Shown here one piece after another: positions 43,711 to 54,157 of a stretch of DNA of 64,000 nt. Under the pieces are notes generated by a model, which did not search any database, was not told the DNA's origin, and saw nothing but the letters and a program-made list of their open reading frames with translations. Position 1 is the stretch's first letter; each line of letters begins with the position of its first letter. A program made the position numbers and the translations under genes. Source of the DNA: Progne subis subis (lineage: Eukaryota > Chordata > Aves > Passeriformes > Hirundinidae); assembly GCA_022316685.1 (NCBI GenBank), contig JAKJHU010000618.1, positions 62,001-126,000 of the forward strand. The letters are read 5' to 3'.

Positions 43711-44580
43711 CTTCCGGGCCTGGAGCACAATTCCCTTTTCCAGGCTGTGCTCTCAGGAAAAGCCGCCACCGAGGTACCGCGGAAAGAATTCCCACTTTTC
43801 CCCAAAATTCCCTTTTTTTTCCTCTCAATTTTCAGGTTTTTTCTTGAAAATTCCTGGGGTTTTCTTCCAGAAATTCCCATTTTTCCCCCTAGAATTCCTG
43901 GGTTTACCCCAGAATTCCCATTTTCCCCTGGAATTTCCCCCAGAATTCCCTTTTTTCCCCAGAATTCCCTATTTTTACCCCTGCAATTCCCAGTTTTTTC
44001 TCAGTTTTTCCCCTGGAATTCCCATTTTTCCCTCTGTAAGTCCCGTTTTTTTCCCCAGCATTCCCATTTTTACTCCTTTTTTTCCTCCAGAATTCCCAAT
44101 TTCCCCCTGGAATTCCTGGTTTTTCCTTTCATTAATTCCTTTTTTTTCCCAAAATTCCCATTTTCCCCAAAATTCCCATTTTTGCTCCGGAATTTCCCCT
44201 GGAATTCCTGGTTTTTTTCCCCAGAATTCCCATTTCCCCCCCAGAATTCCCATTTTTTCCTTAAACTCCCATTTCTTCCCCCCATTTTCTCCCCAGAATT
44301 CCTGTTTTTTCCCCTGGAATTCCCATTTTCTCCCCAGAATTCCCAGGTTTTTCCCGGTTTTCCCCGGTTCCAGGCGGCGGTGGACGCGTGGCTGGATTGG
44401 TACCGCTGGGATTGGGAATTGGCGTTCCTGGAGCTGCTCAACTTCACCGCCAGGGTCAGGAAAAATGGGGAAAATGAGCGAAAAAATGGGGAAAACGAGG
44501 GGAAAATGGGGAAAAACTGGGGGGAAAACCAGGAATTCCTGGAGCTGCTCAACTTCATCGCCGGCGCCTGCAGCTGCCAG
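43711..44580 (+). pseudogene. STAG3-like: STAG3-like exons: start of STAG domain
   Basis: The exon ending at 43,773 reads NSLFQAVLSGKAATE, matching the NLFEAVxxGKSA stretch of STAG proteins. The exon starting at 44,374 reads AAVDAWLDWYRWDWELAFLELLNF, matching VVDDWLDxYKxDRExxFLELxNFF. Its 3' end then occurs twice: first as LLNFTAR running into G/A-rich DNA (44,437-44,454), then as FLELLNFIAGACSCQG (44,534-44,580) with a good GTGAAG donor. The second copy resembles the family end CGCKG better. About 95 bp of intron-like sequence therefore splits one exon, or the exon end was duplicated together with intron. Confidence 0.75.
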
Positions 44581-44893
44581 GGTGAAGAAAAATGGGAAAA
44601 AAACAGGAAAATGGGAAAAATGAGGGGGAAATGGGCAAAAAAATGGGAAAAATGAGGACAAAAACTGGGAAAATGGGAAAAAATGAGGAGAATGGGATTA
44701 AAAACCCTGGAATGATGGAAAATGTGGGAAAATTTGGGAATTGGAATGAGGAAAAATGGGATTAAAAACCTGGAATATTTGAAATTGGAGGAAAAATGGG
44801 ATAAAAAAAGGCCTGGAATGGGGGAAAAGTTGGGAAAAATGGAGCTGAGGGCCTGGGGACTCCCGGGAATTTTGGGAATTTTGGGAATTGCAG

Positions 44894-45242
44894 GCTCGCT
44901 TGGTGGCCGTGGCTCACGACAAAGAGCCCGAGGTGGCGCTGGAGGTGCTGAAGCTGCTGCCAGAGCTGGGCAGGTAAAATCCGGGATTGGGGAAATATTT
45001 GGGATTTGGGGTGGGAAATTTGGGATTTGGGGGGAAATATCAGGATTTGGGGTAAAAAAATCCCAGATTTTTGGGGGGAATTTTGGGGAATTTCAGAGTG
45101 GGGGAGGGGGAATCGGGGATGTGGAATTCCTAGGAATCTGGAGGAAGGCTCTGTCGGATGAGGATTGCTGCAGCGTTTTCCCAATCGTCTTCGTCTCCAG
45201 CTGCGCTCTGGCCTCGGCTGCCGGGAAATTCCTGTTCCAGAG
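44894..45242 (+). pseudogene. STAG3-like: STAG3-like exons: mid HEAT repeats
   Basis: Exon 44,894-44,973 reads VAVAHDKEPEVALEVLKLL (family: VSMxxDxExDVAVEAxxLL), with CAG acceptor and GTAAAA donor. Exon 45,134-45,242 reads ALSDEDCCSVFPIVF and LASAAGKFLFQR (family: [29 protein letters not shown]). Both keep their frames. They immediately follow the N-terminal exons although some 270 residues should separate them. Confidence 0.8.
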
Positions 45243-45249
45243 GTAAAAA

Positions 45250-47010
45250 ACCCGGGAATTCCGGCCCCAAAATCTGGGAATTTCAGCCCCAAACTCCTGG
45301 AATTATGCCACAAAACCCTGGGAGTTACAGCCCCAAAATCTGGGAATTTCAGCCCCAAAACCCTGGGAATTTCAGCCCTAGAAATCTGGGAATTTCAGCC
45401 TCCGAATCCAGGAATTCCTGACCCAAACCCTGGGAATTTTGGCCCAAAAAATCTGGGAATTCTGGCCCCAAAATCCTGGGAATTCTGAGCAGAATTCCAG
45501 CCTGAAAACCCTGGGAATTCTGAGCACAAATCCTCAGAATTCCAAGCCCTAAAGGCCAGGAATTCCTGACTCAAAACCTTGGGAATTTTGGCCCCCAAAA
45601 TCCAGGAATTCTGCCCCAAATCTGAGAATTTCCAGCCTGAAAATCCTGGGAATTCCAGCCCCCAAAATCTGGGAATTCTGAGCTTTGAACTGGCAGAATT
45701 CCAGCCTGAAAATCCTGGGAATTTCAGCCCCCAAATCCAGGACTTCCTGAGCCAAAATCCTGGAATTCCACCCTCAAAAAACTCGGGAATTTCAGCTTCA
45801 AAAATCTTGGAATCTCGAGCTTTGAGCCCTGAGAATTCCTGCCCCAAAAGCTTGGGAATTCTGGCCCCCAAAATCCAGGAATTTTGGCTCCAAATCTGAG
45901 AATTCCAGCCCTAAAAACCTGGGAATTTCAGCCCCAAAATCTGGGAATTCCTGCCCGAAAACCTTGCGAATTCTGGCCCCCAAAATCCAGGAATTTTGGC
46001 TCCAAATCCAAGAATTCCAGCCCTAAAAACCTGGGAATTCCAGCCCTAAACTCTTGGAATTTGAAGACCCAAACCCTGGGAATTCCCAGCCCAGATTTTT
46101 GGGAATTGCAGCCTGAAAAACCTCGGGAATTTCCCAACCCCCAACCCTTGGAATCGCTCCCGATTTTCCCTCCCCTCCCAATCCCAGAGGAATTTTCCAG
46201 GAATTGGCTCCAGACCCCTCCCAGCACCTGGAATTTGCTCCCCCCAAATTTCCTCACCCCGGCCCTTCCCAATCCCTCGGGAGTTGGGGGAGGGAGGATT
46301 CGGTTTCCCCCCTTTTTTCTCCCCCCCCCCTTCCCCCCCCTCTTTTCCCCCCGTTTTTCCCATCTATTTTCCCTGTTTTTTTCCAAATTTTTCCCCATTT
46401 TGCCCATTTATTTTCCCCCTTATTTTCCTATTTTTTTTTTTCCCCCCATATTTTTCTTTATTTTCCCCATTTATTTTCCCTGTTTTTCCCAATTTTCCCC
46501 CCATTTTTCCCGGTTTTTCCTATATATTTTCCTTGGTTTTTTCCCCTCTTCCCCCTGTTTTTTTCCCCATTTTTTCCCCATTTTTTTCCCCTTTTTCCCC
46601 TTTTTTCCCCCTTCTTCCCCGTTTTTTCCCCATTTTTTCCCCATTCATTTTCCTTGTTTTTTTCCCCATTCTTGCTCCATTATTTTCCCCCTTTTTCCCA
46701 TTTATTTTCCCTGTTTCCTTTCCCCCATTTTCCCCCATTATTTTCCACAGTTTTTTCCCCATTTTCCCCATTTTTTTCCCATTTTTTCCCATTTTTCCCC
46801 ATTTCTCCCCCATTTTTTTCCTAGTTTTTCCCATTTATTTTTCCCATTTTTCCCAGTTTTTCCCCCACTTTTCTGGTCATTTTTCCCAGTTTTCCCCATT
46901 TATTTTTGCTAGTTTCCCCATTTATTTTTCCCAGTGTTTCCCGCTTATTTTTCCCATTTATTTTTCCCAGTTTTTCCCATTTATTTTTCCCATTTATTTT
47001 TCCCATTCTT
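45250..47010. repeat. Intronic minisatellites (GGGAATTCC and TTTTTCCCC types)
   Basis: About 45,250-46,130 holds some 25 units of 30-40 bp carrying CTGGGAATTCCAGCCCC/AAAATC. From about 46,310 to 47,010 the DNA is almost pure T/C with TTTTCCCCATTTTT units. No exon lies within. Confidence 0.9.
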
Positions 47011-47015
47011 CCCAG

Positions 47016-47967
47016 GCTCCTGGATCCTCAGCGTGGCACCGACGCCGGGGGCGGCCACAGCTTCTTCCTGCGATCCCAGGTCTGGAATTCCCGGAAACTT
47101 GGGGAGAGCTCCAGGGAATTTGGGCAATTTGGGGGAATTTTGCAGAATTTTTGGGGAATTTTCTGGGGATTTTGAGGAATTTTTTGGATAATTTTTGGGG
47201 GATTTTGAGGAATTTTTTGGATAATTTTTGGGGGATTTTGAGAGAATTTTTTGGGGAATTTTGAGGAATTTTTTGGGAATTTTCTGGGGATTTTGAGGAA
47301 ATTTTTCTAGAATTCTGGGGCAATTTTGGGCATTTTTTAGGGAATTTCAGGGAGAATTTTGAGGCAATTTTTTGAAGAATTTTTTGAGGAATTTTGGGGA
47401 TTTTTGGGGGGAATTTTAGGGAGAATTTTGAGGGAATTTTGGGGAATTTTTTTGAGGAATTTTGGGGATTTTTAGGGAATTTCAGGGATAATTTTGAGGG
47501 AATTTTTGGGGATGTTTTTGGGAATTTTGGGGGAATTTTCTGGGGATTTTGAGGAATTTTTGGGGAAATTTTTAGGGAATTTCAGGGGAATTCCAAGGGA
47601 TTTTTTGGTGGGATTTTTGTGAAGATTGCTGCTGGAATTTTGGCAGTATTTTTGGCAATCTCCATGGAATTTTGGGGAATTTTGGGAATTCTTCTCCTGG
47701 ATTTCCTCCAGCTCCATGAGCATGCCGCCTGCCTGGGGGTTTTTGAGGGAATTTTTTTGTTTTTTTGCTGGAATTTTTGTGAATTTTTCCAGAATTTTTC
47801 GGGATTTGGGCGGAATTTCAGGAATTTCCCAGAATTTTACAAATTCTGATCCCAATTTTCCCCAGCTCCATGAGCACGCCACCTGCCTGGAGATTGGCTG
47901 TGGGATTGCGTCGGGAGCCTCTGGGACTGGGACACGGCCACGGGAATTCTGCTGGGAACTGGGACCA
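47016..47967 (+). pseudogene. STAG3-like: STAG3-like exons around the LHEHA motif
   Basis: Exon 47,016-47,079 reads GGGHSFFLRSQ after CCCAG and before GTCTGG. Then 47,080-47,700 is AATTTTGGGG-type minisatellite. LHEHAACLG (47,712-47,738) is a partial first copy. LHEHATCLE followed, in the next frame, by DWLWDCVGSLWDWDTATG (47,866-47,967, donor CCA/GTGAGG) is a fuller second copy. It matches the STAG LHEHAAYLVDSLWDC stretch, with a frame change after CLE. Confidence 0.75.
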
Positions 47968-47974
47968 GTGAGGG

Positions 47975-48430
47975 ACTGGGATGGACTGGGATGGAACTGG
48001 GATGGGACTGGGATGGGACTGGGATGGGACTGGGATGGACTGGGATGGGATTGGAATGGACTGGGATGGACTGGGATGGACTGGGATGGACTGGGATGGA
48101 CTAGGATGGACTGAGATGGTCTGGGATGGACTGGGATGGACTGGGATGGGACTGGGATGGGACTGGGATGGACTGGGATGGACTGGGATGGGACTGGGAT
48201 GGACTGGGATGGACTGGGATGGACTGGGATGGGACTGGGATGGACTAGGATGGACTGGGATGGACTGGGATGGACTGGGATGGGACTGGGATGGGGTTGA
48301 ATCCCATCTGTACTGGTTTATACCGGTCCATACCGGTCCATACTGGTCCATACTGTTTCATACCGGTTTATACCGGTCCATACTGGTCCGTACTGGTACT
48401 GGTCCATACTGGTCTGTACTGGTGCGGCAG
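47975..48430. repeat. 10-bp minisatellites (GGACTGGGAT and TACTGGTCCA)
   Basis: About 310 bp of GGACTGGGAT monomers, many as the 11-bp variant with an extra G, are followed by about 115 bp of TACCGGTCCA/TACTGGTCCA monomers that run up to the acceptor of the exon at 48,431. Confidence 0.93.
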
Positions 48431-48530
48431 GCTGCAGCTGGAGCAGGAGCAGCTCTGGTGCAGATGCTGAGCTCCAGTGGGATCCGGCTCTGCCCAGGCC
48501 TGCCCCCGGCAGGAAGGTGACTCTGGAACT
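48285..48530 (+). repeat. Duplicated block with STAG3-like exon, copy 1
   Basis: The block running from TGGGGTTGAATCCCATCTG through the TACTGGTCCA minisatellite and exon 48,431-48,516 is repeated almost unchanged at 50,672-50,912. The exon reads ALVQMLSSSGIRLCPGLPPAGR, matching the STAG ALIEIxxxxxRQAxxxHPPVGR segment, with a CGGCAG acceptor and AAG/GTGACT donor. Confidence 0.85.
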
Positions 48531-49191
48531 CCGGGAATTTTGGAAATTCCGGGAAAATCGAGGGGATTTCGAGGGATTTTTTTGGGATTTTTTGGGAGTT
48601 TTCAAGGATTTTTAGGGAATTTTGAGGGATTTTCAGGGAATTCTCAGCAGTTTTTGGGGGAATTTTCAGGGATTTTTGAGGGATACTTTTTGGGAATTTT
48701 AAGGGATTTTTCTTGGGAAAGTTTTGGGGGGTTTTGGCAAATTTCTCTGGGAAATTTCAGGGAATTTTTGGGGGGAATTTTGGGGATTTTTGGGGGGGCA
48801 CTTACTGGGAATTTTCAGGGATTTTTGGACAATTTTGAGGGATTTCTGTTTTGGAATTTTGGGAGATTGTTTTGGGGGATTCTCAGGGAATTTTTAGGGA
48901 TGGGGATTTCTTGGAAATTCTTGGGGAATTTTCGGGGATTTTTCAGGGATTTGGGGTTGGGAAATGCAGGAATTTTTAGGGGATTTTAGGGATTGGGAAT
49001 TCCCAGAATTTTGGGGAAATTTCAGGGATTTTTGGAGTTTTGTGAATTCCAGGAATTTCAGGGAATTCGGGGTTGTAATTTCAGGGGAATTTCCAGGGTT
49101 TTTGGGCTCAGAAATTCCCGGAATTCCGGGGGGGGTTGTTGCTCAGCGATCCCGGTAATTCCCTTTTCCACTTTTTCCCGGTTTTTCCCAG
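48531..49191. repeat. Intronic GGGAATTTTC/GGGATTTT repeats
   Basis: T/G-rich degenerate units such as GGGATTTTTGAGGGA fill the intron; no exon recognised. Confidence 0.8.
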
Positions 49192-50378
49192 GTTTCTCCG
49201 CGGGAGAGCCGGGAGCAGCGCGAGCAGAAATCGCGGCTGAGCCGGAGCCTGATCCCGCTGCTGCCCCAGCTGCTGGAGAAAGTGCGGAAAAACCCGGAAT
49301 TCTGGGAATTTCCGGGAATTTCAGCCATTTTTTCCTGGTTTTACCCCAAACTTTCTGGGTGCTTTTCCCTGAAATTCCAGGTGTTTTTCCCCAGATTCCC
49401 TTTTTTTTCCAAAAAAATTCCCAAATTTTTTTCTCCCAGAGTTCCCAGTTTCCCCCCACAATTCCCATTTTTTCCCCAAAACTCCCCATTTCTCCCCAAA
49501 TTTCCTGTGTTTTCCCCCCGTCTTTCCCCATTTTTCCCCTGCTTTTCCCTCTTTTTTTTCCTGGTTTTCCCCATTTTTTCCTGGTTTTTTCCCATGTTTT
49601 TCATCAGGTTTTTTTCCCGTTTTTCCCTGCTTTTTTCCCTGGTTTTTTCCCTGGTTTTTCCCACCATCATTCCCATGTTTTTCCCTGGTTTTTTTTACCA
49701 GTTTTTCCCTGTTTTGTTTTTTTTTCCCATTTCCCCTCCCCGTTTTTTCCCAGTCTTTTCCCATTTTTTCCTCTTTTTTCCCCATGTTTTTCCCTGTTTT
49801 TTTTCCCAGTTTTTCCCAGTCTTTTCCTCACATTTTCCCAGCTTTTTCCCCGGTTTTCCCCGGTTTTTTCCCTGGTTTTCCCCATTTTTTTTCCCAGTTT
49901 TTTTCCCAGTTTTTTTCCCGTTTTTATCCCATTTTTCCCATTTTTTTTTCCTATGTGTTTCCCAGTTCTCGGCGGTGTCGGCGCTGCTGGAGCTGCTGCA
50001 GCACCTGGAGCTGGGGACGCTGTGCTCGGCTCAGATGGACAAGGTGAGAGACCAGTATGGACCAGTATGGACCAGTACAGACCAGTATGGACCAGCGCAG
50101 AACCTCCCAGTTCCCCAAAATCCAGTCCCAGTCCCGTCCCAGTCCATCCCAATCCCATCCCAGTCCATCCCAGTCCCATCCCAGTCCCCCCAGTGTCTGT
50201 TCCCAGTTCCTGGAGCAGGTTCTGGAGCGGATCCTGCCCGTTTCCCACAGCCATTCCCGGCCGTTCCCGGGGCTTTCCGCCGCCTCCCGCGCCCTGCGCT
50301 GCCTCTGGCACCCGGAGCTGGCGCTGGGGCACCTCGGGGACATCGCCCGGGCACAGCTGGGGGACGGCCTGGGCACAG
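49192..50378 (+). pseudogene. STAG3-like: STAG3-like exons: PLLPQLL to ARAQL segment
   Basis: Three exons with good splice sites and open frames. 49,192-49,281 reads KSRLSRSLIPLLPQLLEK. 49,966-50,043 reads FSAVSALLELLQHLELGTL and MDK. 50,207-50,378 reads FLEQVLERILP, ASRALRCLWHPELALGHLG and IARAQLGD. These align in order with STAG KLTEHLIPLLPQLLAKF, LLQLLxxFDLxIYxTGRLEK and the following CNPEFTxFxRxDxARSQL region. The first two have phase-0 boundaries and typical lengths (90 and 78 bp). T/C-rich DNA separates the first two. Confidence 0.82.
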
Positions 50379-51350
50379 GTGCCACCTCCAGGTGACACAC
50401 ATCCTGCAGCTGAGGGCACTGGGGACAGGTGCCACCTCCAGGTGACACACATCCTGCAGCTGAGGGCACTGGGCACAGGTGCCACCTCCAGGTGACACAC
50501 ATCCTGCAGCTGAGGGCACTGGGGACAGGTGCCACCTCCAGGTGACACACATCCTGCAGCTGAGGGCACTGGGGACATTTGGGGACAAGTGCCACCTCCA
50601 GGTGACACACATCCTGCAGCTGAGGGCACTGGGCACAGGTGCCACCTCCAGGTGACACACATCCTGCAGCTGGGATGGGGTTGAATCCCATCTGTACTGG
50701 TTTATACCGGTCCATACCGGTCCATACTGGTCCATACTGGTTCATACCGGTTTATACCGGTCCATACTGGTCCGTACTGGTCCATACTGGTCTGTACTGG
50801 TGCGGCAGGCTGCAGCTGGAGCAGGAGCAGCTCTGGTGCAGATGCTGAGCTCCAGTGGGATCCGGCTCTGCCCAGGGCTGCCCCCGGCAGGAAGGTGACG
50901 CCTGAACTCCGGGAATTTCGGAGTGCACTGGAGAAGGCACTGGGCACAGGTGCCACCTCCAGGTGACACACATCCTGCAGCTGAGGGCACTGGGGACAGG
51001 TGCCACCTCCAGGTGACACACATCCTGCAGCTGAGGGCACTGGGCACAGGTGCCACCTCCAGGTGACACACATCCTGCAGCTGAGGGCACTGGGCACAGG
51101 TGCCACCTCCAGGTGACACACATCCTGCAGCTGAGGGCACTGGGGACAGATGCCACCTCCAGGTGACACACATCCTGCAGCTGAGGGCACTGGGGACATT
51201 TGGGGACAAGTGCCACCTCCAGGTGACACACATCCTGCAGCTGAAGGCACTGGGGACAGGTGCCACCTCCAGGTGACACACATCCTGCAGCTGAAGGCAC
51301 TGGGGACAGGTGCCACCTCCAGGTGACAACAGTGCTCCAGGTGAGGGCAT
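50379..51350. repeat. 50-bp minisatellite in two blocks flanking an exon copy
   Basis: Six units (50,379-50,672) and about eight units (50,935-51,350) of a 50-bp motif contain GCCACCTCCAGGTGACACAC and ATCCTGCAGCTGAGGGCACT; one unit in each block carries the same 11-bp insertion (ACATTTGGGGA). The blocks flank the second exon copy at 50,672-50,912. The first unit overlaps the end of the exon finishing at 50,378, so the array seems to have grown from an exon-intron boundary. Confidence 0.93.
50672..50912 (+). repeat. STAG3-like: Duplicated block with STAG3-like exon, copy 2
   Basis: Near-identical copy of 48,285-48,530, containing the same 86-bp exon at 50,809-50,894. It is out of order here, since it lies after the exon at 50,207-50,378, which follows it in the protein. 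Confidence 0.88.
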
Positions 51351-51454
51351 TTGGGGACATCTGGTGACGTTTGGTGCCATCTGGGGACATTTTTTGACAT
51401 TTTGGTGACATTTGGTGACACTTGGTGACATTTTGGTCCCTGTCCCCATTCCAG

Positions 51455-51788
51455 GCGGGGTCCCCAGATGAGGAGGACGTTTATGGGCTGGCAGTAACAC
51501 TGGGGAGACCCTCGGCTCTATTCAGGTGACACTTGGGGACATTGGGGACATTTGGGAATGAGAGTGGGGTGTGGCCCCAAACGTCCACATTGTCCCCGAT
51601 GTCCCCCCATTGTCCCCAATGTCCCCATTGTCCCTCATGTTCCCCCAATGTCCCCGCTGTCCCCAATGTCCCCCCATTGTCCCCGCTGTCCCCAATGTCC
51701 CCGTGTCCCTGCAGTGACCATGACCTCACCCCTTGGTCTCTCTGTGCTGCTCTCTCGGCTCCTGCACCACGCCCTCGACACCGGGGAG
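51455..51788 (+). pseudogene. STAG3-like: STAG3-like exons, second one frameshifted
   Basis: Exon 51,455-51,525 reads AGSPDEEDVYGLAVTLGRPSALF (family: [22 protein letters not shown]). Exon 51,715-51,788 reads SDHDLTPWSL and then, only after a frame change, LLSRLLHHALDTGEVPAQ (family: THDLTxWxLY, QLLQKAVDTGEVPHQ). Splice sites are intact. The frameshift would destroy the product unless it is a sequencing error. Confidence 0.8.
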
Positions 51789-51799
51789 GTGCCAGCACA

Positions 51800-52715
51800 G
51801 GGGACAGCTGCGACACACCTGGGGACACACCTGGGGCACACTTGGGACACACCTGGGGGCACACCTGGGACACACCTGGGGCACACCTGGGGCCACACCT
51901 GGGGACACACCTGGGGACACACCTGGGGACAGCTGGGACACACCTGGGGACACACCTGGGACACACCTGGGGCACACCTGGGGACACACCTGGGGACACA
52001 CCTGGGGACACACCTGGGGACAGCTGGGACACACCTGGGGACACACCTGGGACACACCTGGGGCACACCTGGGGACACACCTGGGGACACACCTGGGGAC
52101 ACACCTGGGACACACCTGGGGACAGCTGGGACACACCTGGGGACACACCTGGGACACACCTGGGGCACACCTGGGGACACACCTGGGGACACACCTGGGA
52201 CACACCTGGGGACACACCTGGGGACACACCTGGGGACAACTGGGTACACGCCTGGGGACACACCTGGGACACACCTGGGGACACACCTGGGGACACAGCT
52301 GGGGACATTTCCAGAACATTCTGAGATGGTTTTGGGGAGATTTTGGGTCCATTTTTGGTCATTTCTGGTCATTTGTTTCTGTCTTGGTGACAATTTTCTC
52401 AGTTTTGGTGACATTTTTGGTCATTTTCACTTTTTTTTTCCATTTTGGTGACATTTTTGTCCTTTTTGGTAACATTTTGGGGCCATTTTTGGTAATTTTT
52501 GTCAGTTTTTTTGCCATTTTTGTCATTTTTGTCCATTTCTGTGACATTTTTGTTCATTTTTGTCAGTTTTTGGACGCTTTTGGCTGGTTTTGTCCATTTC
52601 TGTGACATTTTTGTCCATTTTTGTCCATTTTTTGTGACATTTTTGTCCATTTTTGTCCATTTCTGTGACCTTTTTGTCCATTTTTGTCCATTTTTTGTGA
52701 CATTTTTGTCCCCCC
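51800..52715. repeat. ACACACCTGGGG minisatellite and T-rich TTTTTGTCCATT repeats
   Basis: 11-13-bp units ACACACCTGGGG run from 51,815 to 52,310, with occasional ACAGCTGGG variants in a loose higher-order pattern. Then T-rich units of TGACATTTTTGTCCATTTCTG type reach the acceptor at 52,717. Long HTWGHTWG or CVPRCVPRC frames are artefacts. Confidence 0.93.
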
Positions 52716-52717
52716 AG

Positions 52718-53690
52718 GTGACCACCCTGGCTGTCTCCTGCCTCTTCTTCCACCTGTTCTGGGAGCTCTCCCGAATTCCCGACTCCGGAGACGGCCCGGT
52801 GAGGAATCCCCGAATTCCCCAAAACTTCCCCCCCCAAAAATCCCTGAGTTCCCAAATCCCCAAAAATTCCCTCAATCCCTCCCCAGATCCCTCAAATCCC
52901 ACCCAAAATCCCCAAATTTCCACCCGAAATCCCAAAATTCCCAATAAATCTCATCTGAAATTCCCCAAATTCCTGATTTTCCCCCAAAATTCCCAGAATT
53001 TCACCCAAAATTCTGGATTTTCCAGGCGGACCTGTGGGATTTCCACTCCCAGGCCTCTTTATTCCTGTCCCTGTGCCCCCGAATCCTCCCCTAAATCCCC
53101 AAAATTCCCAAATCCCACCTGAAATTTCTGTTTTCCCAAAATTCTTGATTTTTTCCCCCAAATTCCTGATTTTTTTCCCAAAATTCCTGATTTTTTTTCC
53201 CCAAAATTCCCGATTTTTTTCCTGAAATTCCCAATTTTTCCCAAAATTACGGATTTTCCAGGCGGATCTGGGGGATCTGCGTTCCCGCGCCGCCTCACTG
53301 GTGTCTCTGTGCCAGAGCTGCCTCTCGGAGCCTGAGGCCGAACTCCAGGAAAGGGTCTGGAATGTTCCGGGAGAATTCCTAAAAAATCCCCTCACAATTC
53401 CCAACAAATCCCCTCAAAAAATTCCCAAAAATTCCCCTCACAATTCCCAACAAATCCCCTCAGGAAATCCCCAAAAATTCCTCCTCAGAATTCCCAACAA
53501 ATCTCCTCAAAAAATTCCCCCTCACAATTCCCCTCACAATTCCCCTCACAATTCCTCCCCCTCCCAATCCCCACCAATCCCCCTCACAATTCCCACCACT
53601 TCCCTCTCGGAATTCCCATTTTTCCCGTTTTTCCTGCTTTTCCATGGCTTCCTGGTGCTGTGTGACGTGCTGGTGCTGCTGTTGTGTTGT
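52718..53690 (+). pseudogene. STAG3-like: Last recognisable STAG3-like exons
   Basis: Exon 52,718-52,798 reads VTTLAVSCLFFHLFWELS. A decayed copy at 53,026-53,090 (ADLWDFHSQASLFLSLC) precedes exon 53,262-53,354 (ADLGDLRSRAASLVSLCQS, then CLSEPEAELQER), i.e. a duplicated exon. GFLVLCDVLVLLL at 53,644-53,682 matches the EQAFVLLSDLLLIF segment. The following exon sequence is cut off near 53,690. AATTCCC-type repeats fill the introns (52,800-53,020, 53,355-53,580). Confidence 0.8.
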
Positions 53691-54157
53691 ATGGCGGACC
53701 CTCTTCGGCACGTGTCACTTGTTTCCTGCTCCTTTTCATCTGTGAGACCCAAGTTCTCACCTTCCGGCCAGTTTGTAATTATCTCCAAAATCCCAGGGCG
53801 ATTTGGGTTTCCAATGCGGGCGCGCTGAGTGATGAGGGCAATCCATTTGCTCCACGTGGCGTCGGTGGCGTGATGGGTGGAGGGAACCTTTCCTTTAAAC
53901 ATCCACCCCAGCAGCGGTAGTCGAGGTGCCAGCAGGAGTTGTGCTTCTGTGCCAATCACCTCTGAGGCAGCTTGAACTCCTTCTCACATGGCCAAGATTT
54001 CCTTCTCTGTTGGAGCGGAGTTGGCTTCGGACCCTCTGTAGCTTCGGCTCCAGAATCCCAGTGGTCGGCCCCGAGTCTCCCCAGGCACCTTCTGCCAAAG
54101 GCTCCAGGACAGGCCATTGCTCCCGGCTGCTGAGTAGAGCACGGTGATGTCAGAGAG
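53691..54157 (-). mobile_element. pol: Retroviral pol fragment (reverse orientation)
   Basis: On the minus strand the reading goes from a WSLWQK and GFWSRSYRG patch (about 54,110-54,040) through PTEKEILA and then GTEAQLLLAPRLP, FKGKVPSTHHATDATWSKW and ITQRARIG. That is the connection and RNase-H-adjacent part of a retroviral polymerase. At least two frame changes are needed. No LTR is attached. It abuts the broken STAG3-like gene on one side and the right inverted arm on the other, so it marks a rearrangement junction. Confidence 0.7.

Larger units (their letters stand above)
40620..53690 (+). pseudogene. STAG3-like: STAG3-like cohesin subunit, rearranged and truncated
   Basis: STAG proteins (SA/SCC3) bind the RAD21/REC8 kleisin of cohesin; STAG3 is the meiotic form. 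At least a dozen exon-sized matches lie in order from 43.7 to 53.7 kb with mostly good splice sites. STAG3 rather than STAG1/2 is favoured by SLIPLLPQLLEK, ALDTGEVPAQ and LCQSCLSE. Defects: between the exon ending near 44,580 and the one starting at 44,894 there is room for none of the roughly 270 residues expected (SCD and first HEAT repeats). The 51,715 exon is frameshifted, several exons are partly duplicated, and the gene stops near 53,690 where a reversed retroviral fragment begins, so the C-terminal third is missing. Introns are almost entirely minisatellite. A pseudogene or mis-assembled duplicate is likelier than an active gene. Confidence 0.8.

Noticed and set aside
50379..51350. Regular direct repeats resembling a CRISPR array
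   Set aside because: Units are contiguous 50-bp copies without unique spacers, in a vertebrate gene intron; this is a minisatellite.
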